Part shown: in pieces, positions 1-13,600 of the stretch
Numbering within the stretch: the first letter of the stretch is position 1
Layout: every line of letters begins with the position of its first letter
Origin: UBA1756 sp045130235
GTDB taxonomy: Bacteria; Bacteroidota; Bacteroidia; Bacteroidales; WCHB1-69
NCBI GenBank assembly: GCA_045130235.1
Contig: JBGUPJ010000023.1
Location: 45,435 to 109,434, forward strand
DNA length: 64,000 bases
Direction of reading: 5' to 3'
Position numbers and translations under genes: made by a program
Notes under the pieces: model-generated
The model's input: only the letters and a program-made list of their open reading frames with translations
Databases searched by the model: none
What the model was told of the DNA's origin: nothing

Positions 1-1505
1 TTACTTACGAATAGGGCCGACTCGCCGCTCACATCCACACCGTCGGGTGCGAGCCAGTCGCCGAGGAACCACATCCGTCCCTCGTTGGGCCAGGGTTCGA
101 GAAGACCATCAGGACTATATCGCTTCACGTAGTCCAGCCATGCTTTCATATAGTCGTAATGCCAGTTCATATAGCCGTAAAGACTGCCGAATCGCCAAAA
201 ACCGGGTTCGCCATAGTTAAGCGCCAAGCGCCAAGGTGCCTTGATGATGAAGCCGCTCCAGTAGGGGCCGCCTCCGGTGGGAAATGCTGGAGCCACGTAG
301 GGCAACGAACCGGTGCTGTCCATCGCATCCATCCACGCTTGGAGCCAGTTAAAGTAAGTGTCGCGCACATCGTACATCGTCATCAACGTCATGGTGGAGG
401 AGTTGCCGTCGCCGCCGTAGCCCATCCGTTCCAGATGGGGGCAGTCCATCATATAGCCGCTGAGGGTGAGGCATTGGAGGGTGTATTGGATGAGGTTGTG
501 GATGGCGTTGAGGTTGGAGTCGGAGCATTCGAAGGTGGAGGCCTCGTTGGGGTTAAGGGCGCTGATTTGTAGGGCGCGCGCCTCTTTGATGTCGCCTCCT
601 GTCACGCGCACGTAGCGGAAGGCGTGGTAATGGAATCGGTTGGTGAAATGGTCGTTGCCGCTGTCGTCCGACACATAATAATCGCTCTCGGTATGGGGCG
701 GTGTGGCGTGCAGGTGGTCGAGGTACTCCATTGTGACTTCGCGACCGGACGGCAGCGGCTGGAAGCCGGCTTGGAACCATCCTGTGAGCACCCGCCCGAA
801 GTCGAGAAGCAGGGTGCTGTCATCGGTACGGGTCACCGATACAGGTGCCAATGTGTCGATGATGCGATTGCCTCGAAAATGCTGACTATGGTCGAAAATA
901 TCGGCTGTCTCGAAATGGGAGGCGGAACGCCATTCAGGTTGAACCCGTGCGTCGAAGCGTTCGCCGCCAAACTGGAGAGGTTGCCAACTGCCAGTGTATT
1001 GGTAGCCGCTTGGCGAGGCCTGCCATGTGGTATCGGTAGCTGCTCTTGTTTTGGATGTTTTACGGACAATTCTTCCATTTCTAATACGATATTCTTCCCA
1101 ATATACCTGCGCAGCCACCGCCGCTGGTTTGCCATATACCCGTCCCCAACCTTGTCCGATACACAGGAGCAGTTCATTGTCGCCTTCATGCAGATAGTCC
1201 GTAATTTCGTAATAATTAACCAATGCCCACTTGTTGAGTTGTGACACGGCGGGTTGCAGCACACAGTCGCCCACTTTTACGCCGTTTACATACACTTCGT
1301 GATATCCTAATGAACGGATTCGTAGAAAAATATCTGTACTATGAATCTCTTTTTTAGAAAAACTAATCGTCTTGCGAAACATGGGTGTTTCTTCCCAGCC
1401 GTTGCCGTCGGCGGTACGGCAGCCGATGTACTGCTGAGCGTGGGCGGAAAACGTGGCCAGCAGAATGACGGACATCACCAGCGAAAGGAGTTTAGGGGTT
1501 TTCAT
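1..1505 (-). CDS. alpha-L-rhamnosidase, GH78 family (C-terminus beyond the left edge)
   Basis: Secreted glycoside hydrolase expected to release terminal alpha-L-rhamnose from plant or bacterial glycans. The frame is open from an ATG at 1505 to the window edge (501 codons visible), so the gene is cut at its 3' end. Residues 1-23 form a signal peptide ending AHA/QQ. A beta-sandwich segment (about 40-135) contains YVNGVKVGD and WGRVYGKP, as in the rhamnosidase N-terminal domain. The start of the (alpha/alpha)6 catalytic barrel shows DCPHLERMGYGGD (354-366): Asp354, Glu359 and Asp366 have the 5- and 7-residue spacing I recall for the sugar-binding and acid residues of characterised GH78 enzymes. 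The second catalytic Glu would lie off the edge. A -7 box lies 60 bp upstream. Family assignment is firm; substrate is not. Confidence 0.87.
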   Translation of the reverse strand, partial: MKTPKLLSLVMSVILLATFSAHAQQYIGCRTADGNGWEETPMFRKTISFSKKEIHSTDIFLRIRSLGYHEVYVNGVKVGDCVLQPAVSQLNKWALVNYYEITDYLHEGDNELLLCIGQGWGRVYGKPAAVAAQVYWEEYRIRNGRIVRKTSKTRAATDTTWQASPSGYQYTGSWQPLQFGGERFDARVQPEWRSASHFETADIFDHSQHFRGNRIIDTLAPVSVTRTDDSTLLLDFGRVLTGWFQAGFQPLPSGREVTMEYLDHLHATPPHTESDYYVSDDSGNDHFTNRFHYHAFRYVRVTGGDIKEARALQISALNPNEASTFECSDSNLNAIHNLIQYTLQCLTLSGYMMDCPHLERMGYGGDGNSSTMTLMTMYDVRDTYFNWLQAWMDAMDSTGSLPYVAPAFPTGGGPYWSGFIIKAPWRLALNYGEPGFWRFGSLYGYMNWHYDYMKAWLDYVKRYSPDGLLEPWPNEGRMWFLGDWLAPDGVDVSGESALFVS

Positions 1506-1564
1506 CTACAGATGCGTCTTTTTTTATTTTACTCGTCAACTCATTCAGTGAAAGGTTGACGTTG

Positions 1565-1572
1565 CAAAATTA
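1565..1572 (-). promoter_or_regulatory. Bacteroidota -7 box for the rhamnosidase gene
   Basis: On the minus strand this reads TAATTTTG followed by CA, matching the TAnnTTTG -7 consensus of Bacteroidota. It lies 60 bp upstream of the ATG at 1505. No convincing -33 TTG is present. Confidence 0.5.
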
Positions 1573-1639
1573 CATGTTATTTTCTTATTTTTATCAGTTT
1601 AGTTGTAATTATTTGAGATTCGGACATTTTGTGTGTCAT

Positions 1640-1676
1640 AAAAAATCAAAGGCGACCTTTTCAGGCCGCCTTTGAT
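1640..1676 (-). terminator. intrinsic terminator of the giant surface-protein gene
   Basis: On the minus strand, ATCAAAGGCGGCC pairs with GGTCGCCTTTGAT (13 pairs, one G-T) around a 6-nt loop and is followed by a T run. It lies 16 bp beyond the stop codon of the 4,984-residue protein and separates it from the rhamnosidase gene. Confidence 0.9.
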
Positions 1677-1691
1677 GGAATGGATGTGGTT

Positions 1692-4600
1692 TTATCGTCT
1701 CGTGACGACAAATTTTTGTGAGATGACTTTCTCGCTGTTTCGTACATTGAGGAAGTAAATGCCCTGTGCAAATTCAGCAACGCTGTAGGTAAGCACTTCT
1801 GTACTGCCGGTGAGCTCAGCATTGATGACGCGAACCACCTTGCCCTGTGCATCCGTGATGGTGATCTGGGTGTTGCCCTCCATGCCATGGATGACAAGGT
1901 TCAGCTGTTCGTTGACGGGGTTCGGGAATGATTGGACAGAGGCTTCGCTGCTGTATTCGCTGATGGCAGCGGGAGCACCAGCCGGATTCACACCGTCCTC
2001 GTTGACGATGATAGTGAGGTTGCGAGCGGCAATCACCTCCTTTGTGCCAACGGTATCACCGTAACCACCAAGGATATGGCCGTATCTGCGGTTCACGATG
2101 TAGGGGTTGTAGATACCGTTACGGTCGATGCCAGTTTCTTCGACACTGTTGCGCAACTCGGCTTTCAGTTTCAAAGTATATGTGCCGTTCTCCAACCCGG
2201 TGAAGGTGACCTTGTTCGGAATGTTCTTGAAGGCTTCGAAGTAGAAGTAGTCGAACTGCATGATGGTACTGTTGGCGGTCTGACGGAAGGCAAACGTTGT
2301 GCTTGGAATCTCTCCAGTGGGTTCTGTCAGATCGGCCACTCCGTAATACACGCCCACACGGTCATAGTAGGTGGAGATGCTGAAGTTCTCCACAAGGTTC
2401 GGCATGTCATCTTCGGAGATGGGCTGTTCGCTGTACTGCAGCTCATAACTCATATCCATTTTTTCGCCATTCCAAGTGTTTTCAGTGGTGTTGCTGAGGT
2501 AGGCGTAGAAATAGGAGGGAGTATTCTTAGCGAGATAGATGGTGTCGCCTAACAGTTCATTCGGCGTGTTGGTATATTCTCTGGTGTAGCTGGAACGGGT
2601 CATGATACAAGTATCAGCGAAGAGGATTTCGAGGTCGTACTGGTTGACCACATAGCTGATGATACTGTCGCAACCATGTGCTGTTTCGAGTTCTTCAGTT
2701 TCAGGAACTTCGGGAATTCCATTGGTAATAGCGTAGGTTTGTTCGCCGTAGGTGTATTCGTTAAGACCGGTGCCGATGTTGATTTCACGCACGATATTAT
2801 AGGTCGGCCAGACGGTGAACTCAATCGTGTCGGTGGCATTGCCGGAGCAGAGGTAGGCATCGGTGATGACCATAGCCAAGAGGTACTCTCCAGCGGCCAG
2901 CTCGTTGAGGTTGAAGGTAGCGGGGGTGCTGCTGATCTCGTCGGTTTCGGCCACCACTTCGCCATTGCTCACGTTCACCCATTCGATGCTGTAGTCAGGA
3001 GTGCCACCGTCAATCGTGAAGGTTACGATATTGTCGGAGCCTTTGCAGATACCTGCTTCAGCAATGTCGCTGAGGATGCTCTGCGTACCGGTGATGAAAC
3101 CAGGATTCTCAATGGTGACGGTTCCAGCGGTGGAGCAGCTGTTATGGTCAGTAACGACATAGGTGTAGGTGCCTTCAGAAAGCTCATTGATGATGAGGGT
3201 GGGAAGGTCGGCCATGATCGTCATCTCTTCAGGAGTGCCGCCGTTCCAAGCACAGGTGTATTCGCCAATGCCGGTGGTCACAATGACGGTGGCGGAACCT
3301 AACTCGGTGCAGCTCACATTCTCGTGTTCGGTTTCAACTTCCGGAAGTTCGTTCACGTTCACCGTCAGTGTGTTGGATTCTTTTGAGCAGCCGTTTTCAT
3401 CGGTGACGATTACGGAGTAAGTACCGGCGTCAGTGGCGCGCAAGGTGGCTCCAGTAGCCCCGTTGTCTTCGTTGTCAAATCTCCATACATACTCAACGGC
3501 GGTGGCGCAATTGACAACGAAGTGGAAGGCGCTGTCGGCACAGATGGTGCTGAGGCCGTTCTCTTCTGAAATCGTTACCGTCGGCAATGCGTTGATGGTA
3601 ATGTTGATGGTAGCCGTGTTGCTACAGTTTTCACCATTGGTGACCGTGACGGTGTATTCGGTTCTGTCAGGTTCTGTTTCAAAGATGTATTCCTCACCTT
3701 CAGCATTCCAGGTATATTCCTCATAGCCTTCCGTGGCGGTCAGCGTGATAGTCTCGCCTGCACAAACCGTGTTGTTGACAGCATCGGTGGTGATGGTGAC
3801 TGCCGGGATGGTATCCACTATAATGGTGCCGTTGAAGGTCTTGACGCTAGCCTCGCAAGCTTCGCTGGAAGCGGTGATGGTGAAGTTGAAGGTGCCGGTT
3901 GCAGTCGGCGTGCCGCTCATTACGTAGTTCGGCTCGGTTTCGCTTTCAGCTGTGACGGCTGCGAGTGTTACGCCTGCGGGTGCCCCGGTGAGTTCTACAT
4001 CATCAGAGTTGGCAACGTAGAAGTTCAGGTCGGTCATCGCAATGCCTTTGCAGAACTCCTGGCTGAAGTTGTCGGCAGGTGAAAGGGCAACCAACTTCAC
4101 GGTGTCGTTCATGGTGATGCTCACATTCTGGGTCTTGGAGCCGCAGTTGTTGCCGGCAGTGGCGGTGATGGTGAATTCATGCGTGCCGGCTGTCGTCAGT
4201 CTGCCTTCAATCTGATGTGCAGCTGCATTGTAGCTCAACTCATTTGACATGCTGCCGAAATCAAGCGTGCAGTGTGCAGTGTCCAAAACGATCGGGGTGA
4301 TGTTTGTACCCAAGCAGAGGGGCTGCGTGAGATTGTCGGCCTCGAAGTGTGCGGTGTCGTTCATGGTGATGGTGATGTCCACCGATTTTTCACCACAGTC
4401 GCTAGTAGCTGTCACGGTGAAGTTGTGAACACCAGCTGTGAGAATTTCACCCTCGATCTGATGATCGGCCTCGTTGTAGGTAAGACCCGTCGGCAGAGTG
4501 AAGTTGAGTTCGCAGTTGGCGGTATCCAGCACGATAGCTGTAATCGGTGTGCCGAGGCAGAGGGTCTGCGTGGTATGGGTAGCCGTCAGCTTCGCGGTAT

Positions 4601-7600
4601 CCATCATGGTGATGCTCACCTCCTGGGTCTTGTTGCCGCAGTTGTTGCTGGCCGTGATGGTGAAGGTATAGGTTCCGGCTTGCTCCAGCTCGCCCTTGAT
4701 CTTGTGTTCACCGGCGTTATAGCTCAAACCAGTGGGCATCTGACCGAAGTCAAGCGTGCAATGAGCCGTGTCGAGCACGATGTCATCGATTGCTTCACCG
4801 AGGCAGAGTTCCTGCGTGGTGTTGGTGGCCACGAGGCGTGCAGTGTCGTTCATGGTGATACTCACCTCCACGCTCTTTTCGGTAGAAGGACAGGTGGTGC
4901 TGCTGGCCGTGATGGTGAAGCTGTGGACACCGGCGCTGCTCACCTCGCCTGTGATGATGTGGTCGCTTTCGTCGTAGGTCAGGTCATTGGTCGGCATCTG
5001 GCCAAAATCAAGTTCGCAGTTGTCCATCGTCAGTGCGATGGGCTCAATGGCGGTGCCGAGACAGAGCGTCTGCGTGGTGTTGTCAGCCGTCAGTTTCACC
5101 GTGTCGTTCATGGTGATAAATACCGGCAGGCTCTTGCTGCTGCATCCGTGCTCGGAGGTGGCCGTGATGGTGAAGCTGTGGACACCGGCAGTGGTCAACT
5201 CGCCCGTGATGGTGTTGTCGGTTGCATTGTAAGTCAACTCACTCGACATCTGGCCGAAGTCGAGGGTGCAGTTGGCAATCGTCAGCGCGATGGGCTCAAT
5301 GGCGGTGCCGAGACAGAGCGCCTGGGTGGCGTTGGTAGCCGTCAGTTTCACAGTGTCATACACGGTGATGTTGATGGCGGCGGTGTTGGAACAGCCGTTG
5401 CCATCGGTACCCGTTACCGTGAAGGTGGAGTCTCTCTTCGGCTCAACCGTGATGGCGGCAGTGTTGCCAGCTTCGTTCTCCCATACATAGCTGGTAGCAC
5501 CGGCAGCGGTCAGGTTCACCGTTCCGCCCAGGCAGATGGCGGCGGACTGTCCGTTGGTGATGACCACGTCGGGAAGTGCGTTCACCGTGATGCTGCGTGA
5601 GGCGGCTTGCGTTGCCGTACAGCCGTTTCCATCGGTGTAGTTCACGGTCACGGTCTTGGAGCCATTGTCAGACCAGCTCAAGGTGAGGGTGTTACCCGTG
5701 GTTTCACCTTCTACCGTGGCATTAGTCTCAGGATAGGTCCAGATGTAGTCATGAATGCCGTTGTCAGCATTGGCGATATCGGTGGTGAAGGTGATGGTAT
5801 TGCCTTCGCAGACAGCGTTATCGCTGGAGAGGGTGGGAGTGGGCAACGCATGAACCATGACTTCAGCGGAAGATGAATTGGTACAGTTGTTGTTGTCGGT
5901 AACGGTTACGGTTACGGAGTGCGTACCCGTGGTGGAACTCGTGAAGGTGGCGGTGGCACCGTCAGCGGTCAGCGCATCTTCGGAAGAAGAAGCCCATACA
6001 TAGTTGGTGTAGTTGCCATTTTCAATGGTCCAGCTTGTGCTTGCCCCTTGACAAATCTCTTTGTTAGCCAGTGTAAGACCAGTGGTGGGCAGTTCGAGTA
6101 CGGTAACGGTGGCCGTCGTCTCGTTCACACAGCCATACTCATCAGTACCTGTAATGTTGATTTCTGTTTCTCCTGCTGCTATGCCGTAGAAAGTGACGTT
6201 GGAGCCAGTGACAACATCGGTTATGGTGTTGGGTGCCATAAAGTATTCGATCGGAGTCCATTCATATTCATCTGCGCCTGATGCGGAAAGCGCAACCGTG
6301 CCATTGAGACACACCTGTGCATCGGCGACTGTGATTGTCGGCAGTTCGTGGACGATAATAGTGTATGATCGGGACTGTGTGCAGCCAGTCGTTGCGTTGG
6401 TGGCAGTTGCACTGATGGTGTAGGTGCCTGCTGGAGCGGTGCTGAGGAAGGTGGCTTCACCATCATTCGATTCAAGGTATTCATCGGTTTGCCAGGAGTA
6501 GTTGTAGATTTCCTCTTCTGACTCTTGTTCAGCATAGAGGTCTACTTCTGTGCCGCGGCATACTTCGATTCCATCTTCATCTCCTTCGTCATATTCCGTT
6601 TCGCTTCCAATAGTGAAATCAGGAAGCGGGTTCACGTACACGGTTATCGTGTCGGAAGTGTTGGAACAGCCGTTGCCGTCAGTCACACTTACAGTGTATT
6701 TGCCTTCTTCGGTGACCTCTAAGATGTTGCTGCTACCTTCCATGGACACTCTGTCCTTTTCCCAGCTGAATGAGTTGGTCTCTGAAGTGGCGGTGAGGGT
6801 TGCAGTCTGACCGTCGCAGATAGCGACTTCGCCATTGGTTGCAGCAGGTGATGAGGCCAACGTTACAGTCGGCAGAGCATACACAGTGATGCCAATGGAT
6901 TCGGTCTTGGAACAGACTAATATCGGTTCTTCGTCGTCAGTAATTTCGTCAGACACAAAACCGTACACAGCGTTTATGGCGGTTACAGAAATGGTATGGT
7001 TGCCAGCGGGTGCAGGTCCGAATGTGTGCCAGGTATTGGAATTTCCAGAAAGGTAATCGCCTTCCCATGAATAGGGATAGACTTCTTGGACTGATGATCC
7101 GGAAGCATAGATGGCGACGGTGCCGTCAGCACACATGCTGATGCCCGTCGTCTGATTGTCGACAGACAATGTGAAGTTCGGCAACGGAACTACGGACACA
7201 TATACAGGCTCCATCCAACCCTCACATTCGTTAGCGTCAGTAACAATTACGTAATAAGAGCCAGTCTCTTCTTCAGTAATATTGGACAGTTCAAGAGTAT
7301 TGGTATGACCAACTTCCACACGCCATTCTTCTTCTTCTTCCCCATCTTTGTACCAAATATAGGTATTGCTTTCCACATAGGGTACGCTAATAGTGACACT
7401 GCCTCCTTCGCAAAGTAGCACTTCGTCACCTTCGCCAGTAGCTCCAATGTCTTCACCATTCACAATGATGGTGAGATCGGTGCTCGGCAGAGGATTCACG
7501 GTAACGGTGTATTCTGCGGAAGCCGTACAGCCGTAGCTGTTGGTACCCGTCACATAGTAGGTTGTGCTTTCATCAATATCCTCGCCATTAGCGACAAGAG

Positions 7601-10600
7601 TATCTTCTTCAAGGGTTTCAATAGGATGCGTTCCATCGCTCCATACATAGTGGTTCGCATTGTGGGCGGTTAATTCAAAATTTTCACCATCGCAAACACT
7701 GGCATGACCGGTGATGGTCACGTTCGGCACAGTATCAACAATGAGGGTGATGGCATCGGAGGTTACGGTACAGCCGCTGGTGGTCTGGGTGGCTACCACA
7801 GTGTAGCTGCCAGCTGTGTTGACATTGCTGAGAGTGGAAGAAGTGGCATTTTCAATGTTTTCACCATCTTTCTGCCATTGCAGGGAAGCGATGCTGCCAG
7901 TGGTCTCAGCGGTGAATGAGGTGGTCTCGTAAGCACAAATCTCGTTGTCGTTGTTTGCGATGGAGATGGTGGCAGTAAATTCACCGGGATCGGTGAGCTC
8001 AAGGGAGATGTTGGCGAGGCAGTAGTAGGCATCACTTACGGTCACATAGTAGGTGTCAGACGGCAGATGGGTTCTGCTTGCGGATGTGCTGTAATTGCCA
8101 TTGGAATCGTCGCTCCAAGAATAGGTGTAGGGTTGGGTTCCACCAGCCATTGTGATGCTGATGGTACCGTCGCTTAAGCCGTAGCAGGAGATGTTGGACG
8201 AGGAGATGTTGGCGATGGTCAGCTCGGCAGGTTCTTGGATGGTGACTCTCAACGTATCGGTACAGTTGTTTTCGTCTTTCACCACGATGGTGTGTTCACC
8301 GCCAACGAGATCGTTTTTGTGGGCATTGCCCGTGTATGCGTTGTCATCCCATTTGTAGGTATAGGTTCCGGTGCCGCCGATGGCAGTAACAGTGATTTCA
8401 CCATCGCTATCACCGAAACATCTGAGGTCGATGTGGTCGTCTCCCACCTCGGTGAGCTCCAGCTCGTTGGGCTGGGTGATTTCAACCGGTACGGAGGCTT
8501 CGCAGCCATTGGCGTCTTTCACATAGAGGGTGTCTTTCTCTGCCGGACGGTTGGCATAAGTGAAGCTTGTTTCAGCAGTTGCTTCGCCGTAGGTGCCATT
8601 GAGGCCTACCTTGTACTGATAGGTGGCGGTGCCTCCGGTTACATTCACAGTAACGGAACCATTCGTGCCGTTGTAGCAGGAGACATTGTGGTGGTCATTT
8701 GTGCTTTCGGTAAGGGATAACACGTCAGGTTCTGTCAGGGTGTAGGAAGCGGTCTTCTCAACACCGCAGTTGTCCTTGACGGTGACGGTGTGCTCTCCAG
8801 CGGCAAGGTTGCTGAATGTAACGGTGGTCTCAGCAGTTGCTTCACCGTAGGTTTCGTTGTCGATTTTGTATTGATAATTAGCAGTTCCGTTGGAAGCGGT
8901 CACGGTGATGGAACCGGTGCTGTTGCCGTTGCAGGTAAGGTCGGAATGATCCGTTACAGCAAGTGCAAGCTCTTCGGGCTCGGTCAGCACGAAGGTAACG
9001 GATTCCTCGGTCTCGCAGTTGTCTCTGACGGTGACTGTGTGGCTGCCCGCTGCCAGATTTTCAAATGTAGCGGTAGCTGAAGCCGTGGCTTCTCCATAGG
9101 TTCCGTTGTCAATCTTGTATTGATAGTTCAGTGCGCCGTTGGCTGCGGTAACTTCGACCCAGCCGGTGCTTGCACCGTGGCAAGTGATGTTGGCCGAGTC
9201 AACCTTTGTAAGAGTGAGGGCTGCATTCACTGAAACCACCACCTCATCATTGTTGGTGTTACTGCATGCATCGGTGACCACCACTTTGTAGGTGGTGTTG
9301 GCCCCTGCGGTTGCGTCAACAGCAGGTGTGGTATAGGCGATGTCGTTGGCGGTGTTGCCGCTGAGGGCTGTATTGCCGTTGAACCACTGGTAGGTGTACG
9401 GGGCTTTGCCACTCTCTGCAGAAGCAGTAAGAGTCGTTGTCGCACCCACGCAGATGTTCACATCCTCACCTGCATTCACAACGGGCAGGCTGTAAACGGT
9501 GATGGTAGCACTCTTTTCGATGCTGTTGTTGCAGTTGTCGGTAACAACTACTTTGTAAGTGGTTGCGGAGCTTGCGGCGGCGGTGGAGGGAGTGTAGGAA
9601 GCCTCATTGTTGGTGCCGGTAGCGTCAGACCAGTCAGTTCCATTGGCGGACTGTTTCCAAGCATAGGTGTACTGTCCGTTACCACCGGTGGCGGTAGCGG
9701 TCAGGGTGACTTCAGCGTCTTTGCAAACAGTCTGGTCAGTTAAGTCCTCTACATCCAGCTCTTCCCATACGGTAACCTGAACAGGTCCCTTGGTGAGTTG
9801 ATGGTTGCCGCAATTGTCGGTGATGATCACGCGATAGTAAGTGGTGCCCGGGTCTGCAATAGAGGCTGCGTAGGTGGCAGCATTCCCATTTTCGGGAACT
9901 TCTTCCCACTCTTCAGACGTGGCACTTTCGGCCATCTCCCATTCGTAAGAATAGTCGCCGCTGCCCGAGGTGACGGTGACGCTGAGGTTGTGTGTTTCGC
10001 CGATGCAGATGCCGGCAGTGCCACCAGTAATGTCGCTGGCAGCCAAAGCAGGATATACTTCAACGGTCACGGGGTCCGTATAGACTGTACCACAGTTGTT
10101 GGTGGCTGCTCTGCGGAACTGGGTGGTGGCGGTGAGGTTGCCAGTGCTGCAACTTGCAGCGTTAGTGGCATTGTCGAGGTTTGTCCATGTGTTTCCATCC
10201 AGCATTTGCCACTGGTAGGTGATGGTGCCGTTGCCGCCCGCAGCTTCCGTGCCGCCGGTCAGCGTGGTGCCCGTGTTGTAACAAAGGGTGCTTGCAGAGC
10301 CGTTGATGGTGCCGGCAGTCAGTATGGCAGGTTCAGTGATGATAACAGAAACCACATCGGCCGGACAGCCGTTTTGGTCGCTGACATTCACCGTGTGCTC
10401 ACCAGCAGTGAGGCCGGTAAAGGTCTTGGCTACGGCTAATTCACCATTCTCATCGTTGTCGAGTATGTAAAGGTATCTGCCGCCACTGTATGTCGTGCCG
10501 CCCTGTCCCGTCACAGTGAATGCACCGTCATTTCCACCGTTGCAGGTGACATGAATGATGTCGCTTGCAGCAGCGGTTACCTGAGTCGGGCTGGTCAGCG

Positions 10601-13600
10601 TGATTTCATCGGCATAGGCATGACAGCCTTTGGCATCGGTTACGGTTAGCCTATAGGTGCCAGCAGGTAAACCTGTACGGGGCGGGTTGGAGGTGGTGCC
10701 ATTTTCCCACAAGTAGGTGTAGGGACCGGTTCCGCCGCTGACAGAGGTGGCGATTTTGCCAGTGCCATTGAAACAGGTCGGATCCGTGGGCGTCGCCGTT
10801 ACCGTGGGCTGTGCGTTCACCGTGATGGTGACGTTCTGCAAAGTCTGGCAGGTGAGACTTCCGTGTGTCTCTTTGCCAGTTACATTTACTGTGTAGCTGC
10901 CAGGTGTTGTGGACGAGAATGTGTATCCTTCGAGTTCTCCCCCGGTCGGAGTAGCGTTGAGAGCGCCGGGACGTGCCCATATATATTGATAGCCAGCCGG
11001 TGAGACGGTGATTACATCAGTGCCTTCATTGGCACAGATGCTGTTGTTGGCGACTGAACTTGTCAGCGTGAAGTCGGGTGTGGCATACACCGTCACGCTC
11101 TTCGTGGCAGTGCCGGTACAGCCGTTAGCTCCAGTGTAAGTCACACTGACATTCTTATCGCCAGCCGTGGTCCATTTTACTCTAATAGTATTATTATTGT
11201 TTATTAAATAGGTAGCACCGTCAACGTCCCAAACGTAATCGGTCATGTTGGCCTCGGTGCTCAGATCTAAATAATTGTTGGAACAGAGAGCTTCATCGCT
11301 CGTTATGGTAGGCGTAGGAAGCGGTTTGACGGTCAGCGTAAAGGTTGTGGTTTCAGCGGTACAAGCGGGAGTCTGGTTGCTGGTAGCCGTGATGGTGATG
11401 ACATACTCACCGGCAGTAGTGGGTGCTGTACCGGTGATCTTGTTGTTGCTGAAGGTCAAGCCAGCAGGAAGTTCAGAGGTCGTCACCGTAGAGTTGGTGT
11501 TGGTGATGACAACGTCAGTGATTTCGCTGCCGGCGCACACGCTCTGGGTGAGGTTGGTGGCCTCCAATGTGACGGTCGGGTTGACGGTCAGGTTGAAGGG
11601 GAGGGTGGCAGTGGCACATGCGGGTGTCTGGTCGCTGGTGGCCGTGATGGTGATGGTGTAGATACCGGGTTCTGTAGGAGCACCAGTGATCTTCTCGTCT
11701 TCTTGGTCATAGCTTAAGCCTGTGGGAAGACCGGTTCTGTTTTCATTATTAATGTTGTAAGTGAAGGTAGGAGTATTGGCATATTCGATTTCGAGTTCCA
11801 CATCTGTGATGTTGCTGCCAGCGCACACCGTCTGGGTGAGTTCGTCGGCTTCAAGCACCACGGTCGGGTTGATGGTCAGGTTGAAGGTCTGGGAAACGGT
11901 CGCACATGCGGGGGTCTGGTTGCTTTCAGCAGTGATGGTGATGGTGTAAACGCCGAACTCTTCAAGAGCACCGATAATCTTGTTATTGTTGAAAGTTAAA
12001 CCTTCAGGAAGACCATTTTCGGATTCATCATCTATATTGTAGGTGAAGGTGGGAGTGTTGGCATTGGCGTAAGTGATTTCCACAGCTGTAATCTCGCTGC
12101 CAGCGCAAACGCTCTGGGTGAGGTTGGTGGCCTCCAAAGTGACGGTCGGGTTGACGGTCAGGTTGAAGGTGGCCGTTTCGGGCTCGCAGGTCGGATTGCT
12201 CTGGTTGCTGGTAGCCGTAATAGTGATAGAATATGTACCAGCAGTGGTGGGAGTTCCCGCAATGATGTTGTTGCTGAAGGTCAAGCCCTCAGGAAGTTCG
12301 GAAGTGGTCACCGTGGAGTTGGTGTTGGTGATGACCACATCGGTGATGGCGCTACCGGCGCATACACTCTGAGTGAGGTTGGTGGCCTCCAAAGTAACGG
12401 TCGGGTTGACGGTCAGCTTGAGGGTGTCCTTCTTGGCTGCGCACTGTGGGGCGCTCTGGTCGCTGGTGGCCGTGATGATGACTTCATACGTGCCAGCAGT
12501 GGTGGGAGCACCGGTAATGATATAGTCTTCGGGATCGAATTGCAAACCATCGGGAAGTGTGGAGGTGGTCACCGTGGAGTAGGTGGCGGTGATTTCCACA
12601 TCGGAGATGCTACTGCCGGCGCACACGCTCTGGGTGAGGTTGGTGGCACTCAAGGTGACTTCCGGATCCACAGTCAGGTTGAACTTCTTGGTTTTGGAAC
12701 CGCATGACGGGTTGCTCTGGTCGCTGGTGGCGGTGATGGTGATTTCAAACTCGCCGGCAGCAGTGGGCGTGCCGCTAATCGTGACGGTGCCTTCCTCATC
12801 ATCAGTATAACTCAAACCTGCAGGAATGGGAGTGTGGGTGATGGTGGCATTCTCGTAGCTGAAGGTCACGGTTGCAATTTCACTGTTCTGGCACACTCTC
12901 TGGGTGAGGTTGCCAGAAGCGGTGAGCTTCACGGTGTCGTTGATGGTAAGGGTGACCTGTTTGCTATCGGTAATGGTACAAGTCACATCGTTGGTGCTCA
13001 CTGTTGCGGTACCGACTACGGTGTAGGTAATCTCTCCCTCCGCTTCAGCGGTCGGGGTGGAGGTTACGGTTGCGCCGGTGGTGGCGTTCAGGTAGTCGGC
13101 AGGACTCCATGCGTAGGTCACGTCGCCGTTGGCTGTCTGCGTGCTGGCAGTGAGCTGTGTGCTGCCGCCGAGGCAGAAGTGGGTGTCGCCGCTGATGGCA
13201 TTCATCGTGATGGCCGGTGCGTTCACGGTAACGGAAACACTCTTGGTGTCGGTAGCGGTACAGCTTACATTGTTGGCGCTGACCGTAGCCGTAGCTGTTA
13301 CAATGTATGTGGTGTTCTGCGTGGGCGACACGGTGATGCTGTTGCCCGTTTCCTGGTTGCTCCATGCGTAGGTCACAGTGCCCGTAGCGGAGGTGGGTTC
13401 AACCGATAAGGTGGTTTCGCCGCCTTTGCAGATGGTGGTGTTGCCAGCGATGTTGCTGAGAACAACGGCCGGACTGTTCACGGTTACGGTGAAACTCTTG
13501 GTGTCGGTAGTTGTACAAGTCACATCGTTGGTGTTAACGGTAGCGGTGGCCACCACGGTATATTCGGTAGTGGCATCAGGCGTTACGGTGATGCTGTTGT

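Noticed and set aside
4272..5600. 442-codon plus-strand frame opposite the giant protein
   Set aside because: Antisense to a conserved repeat region; its own translation merely repeats the module period and has no family resemblance.
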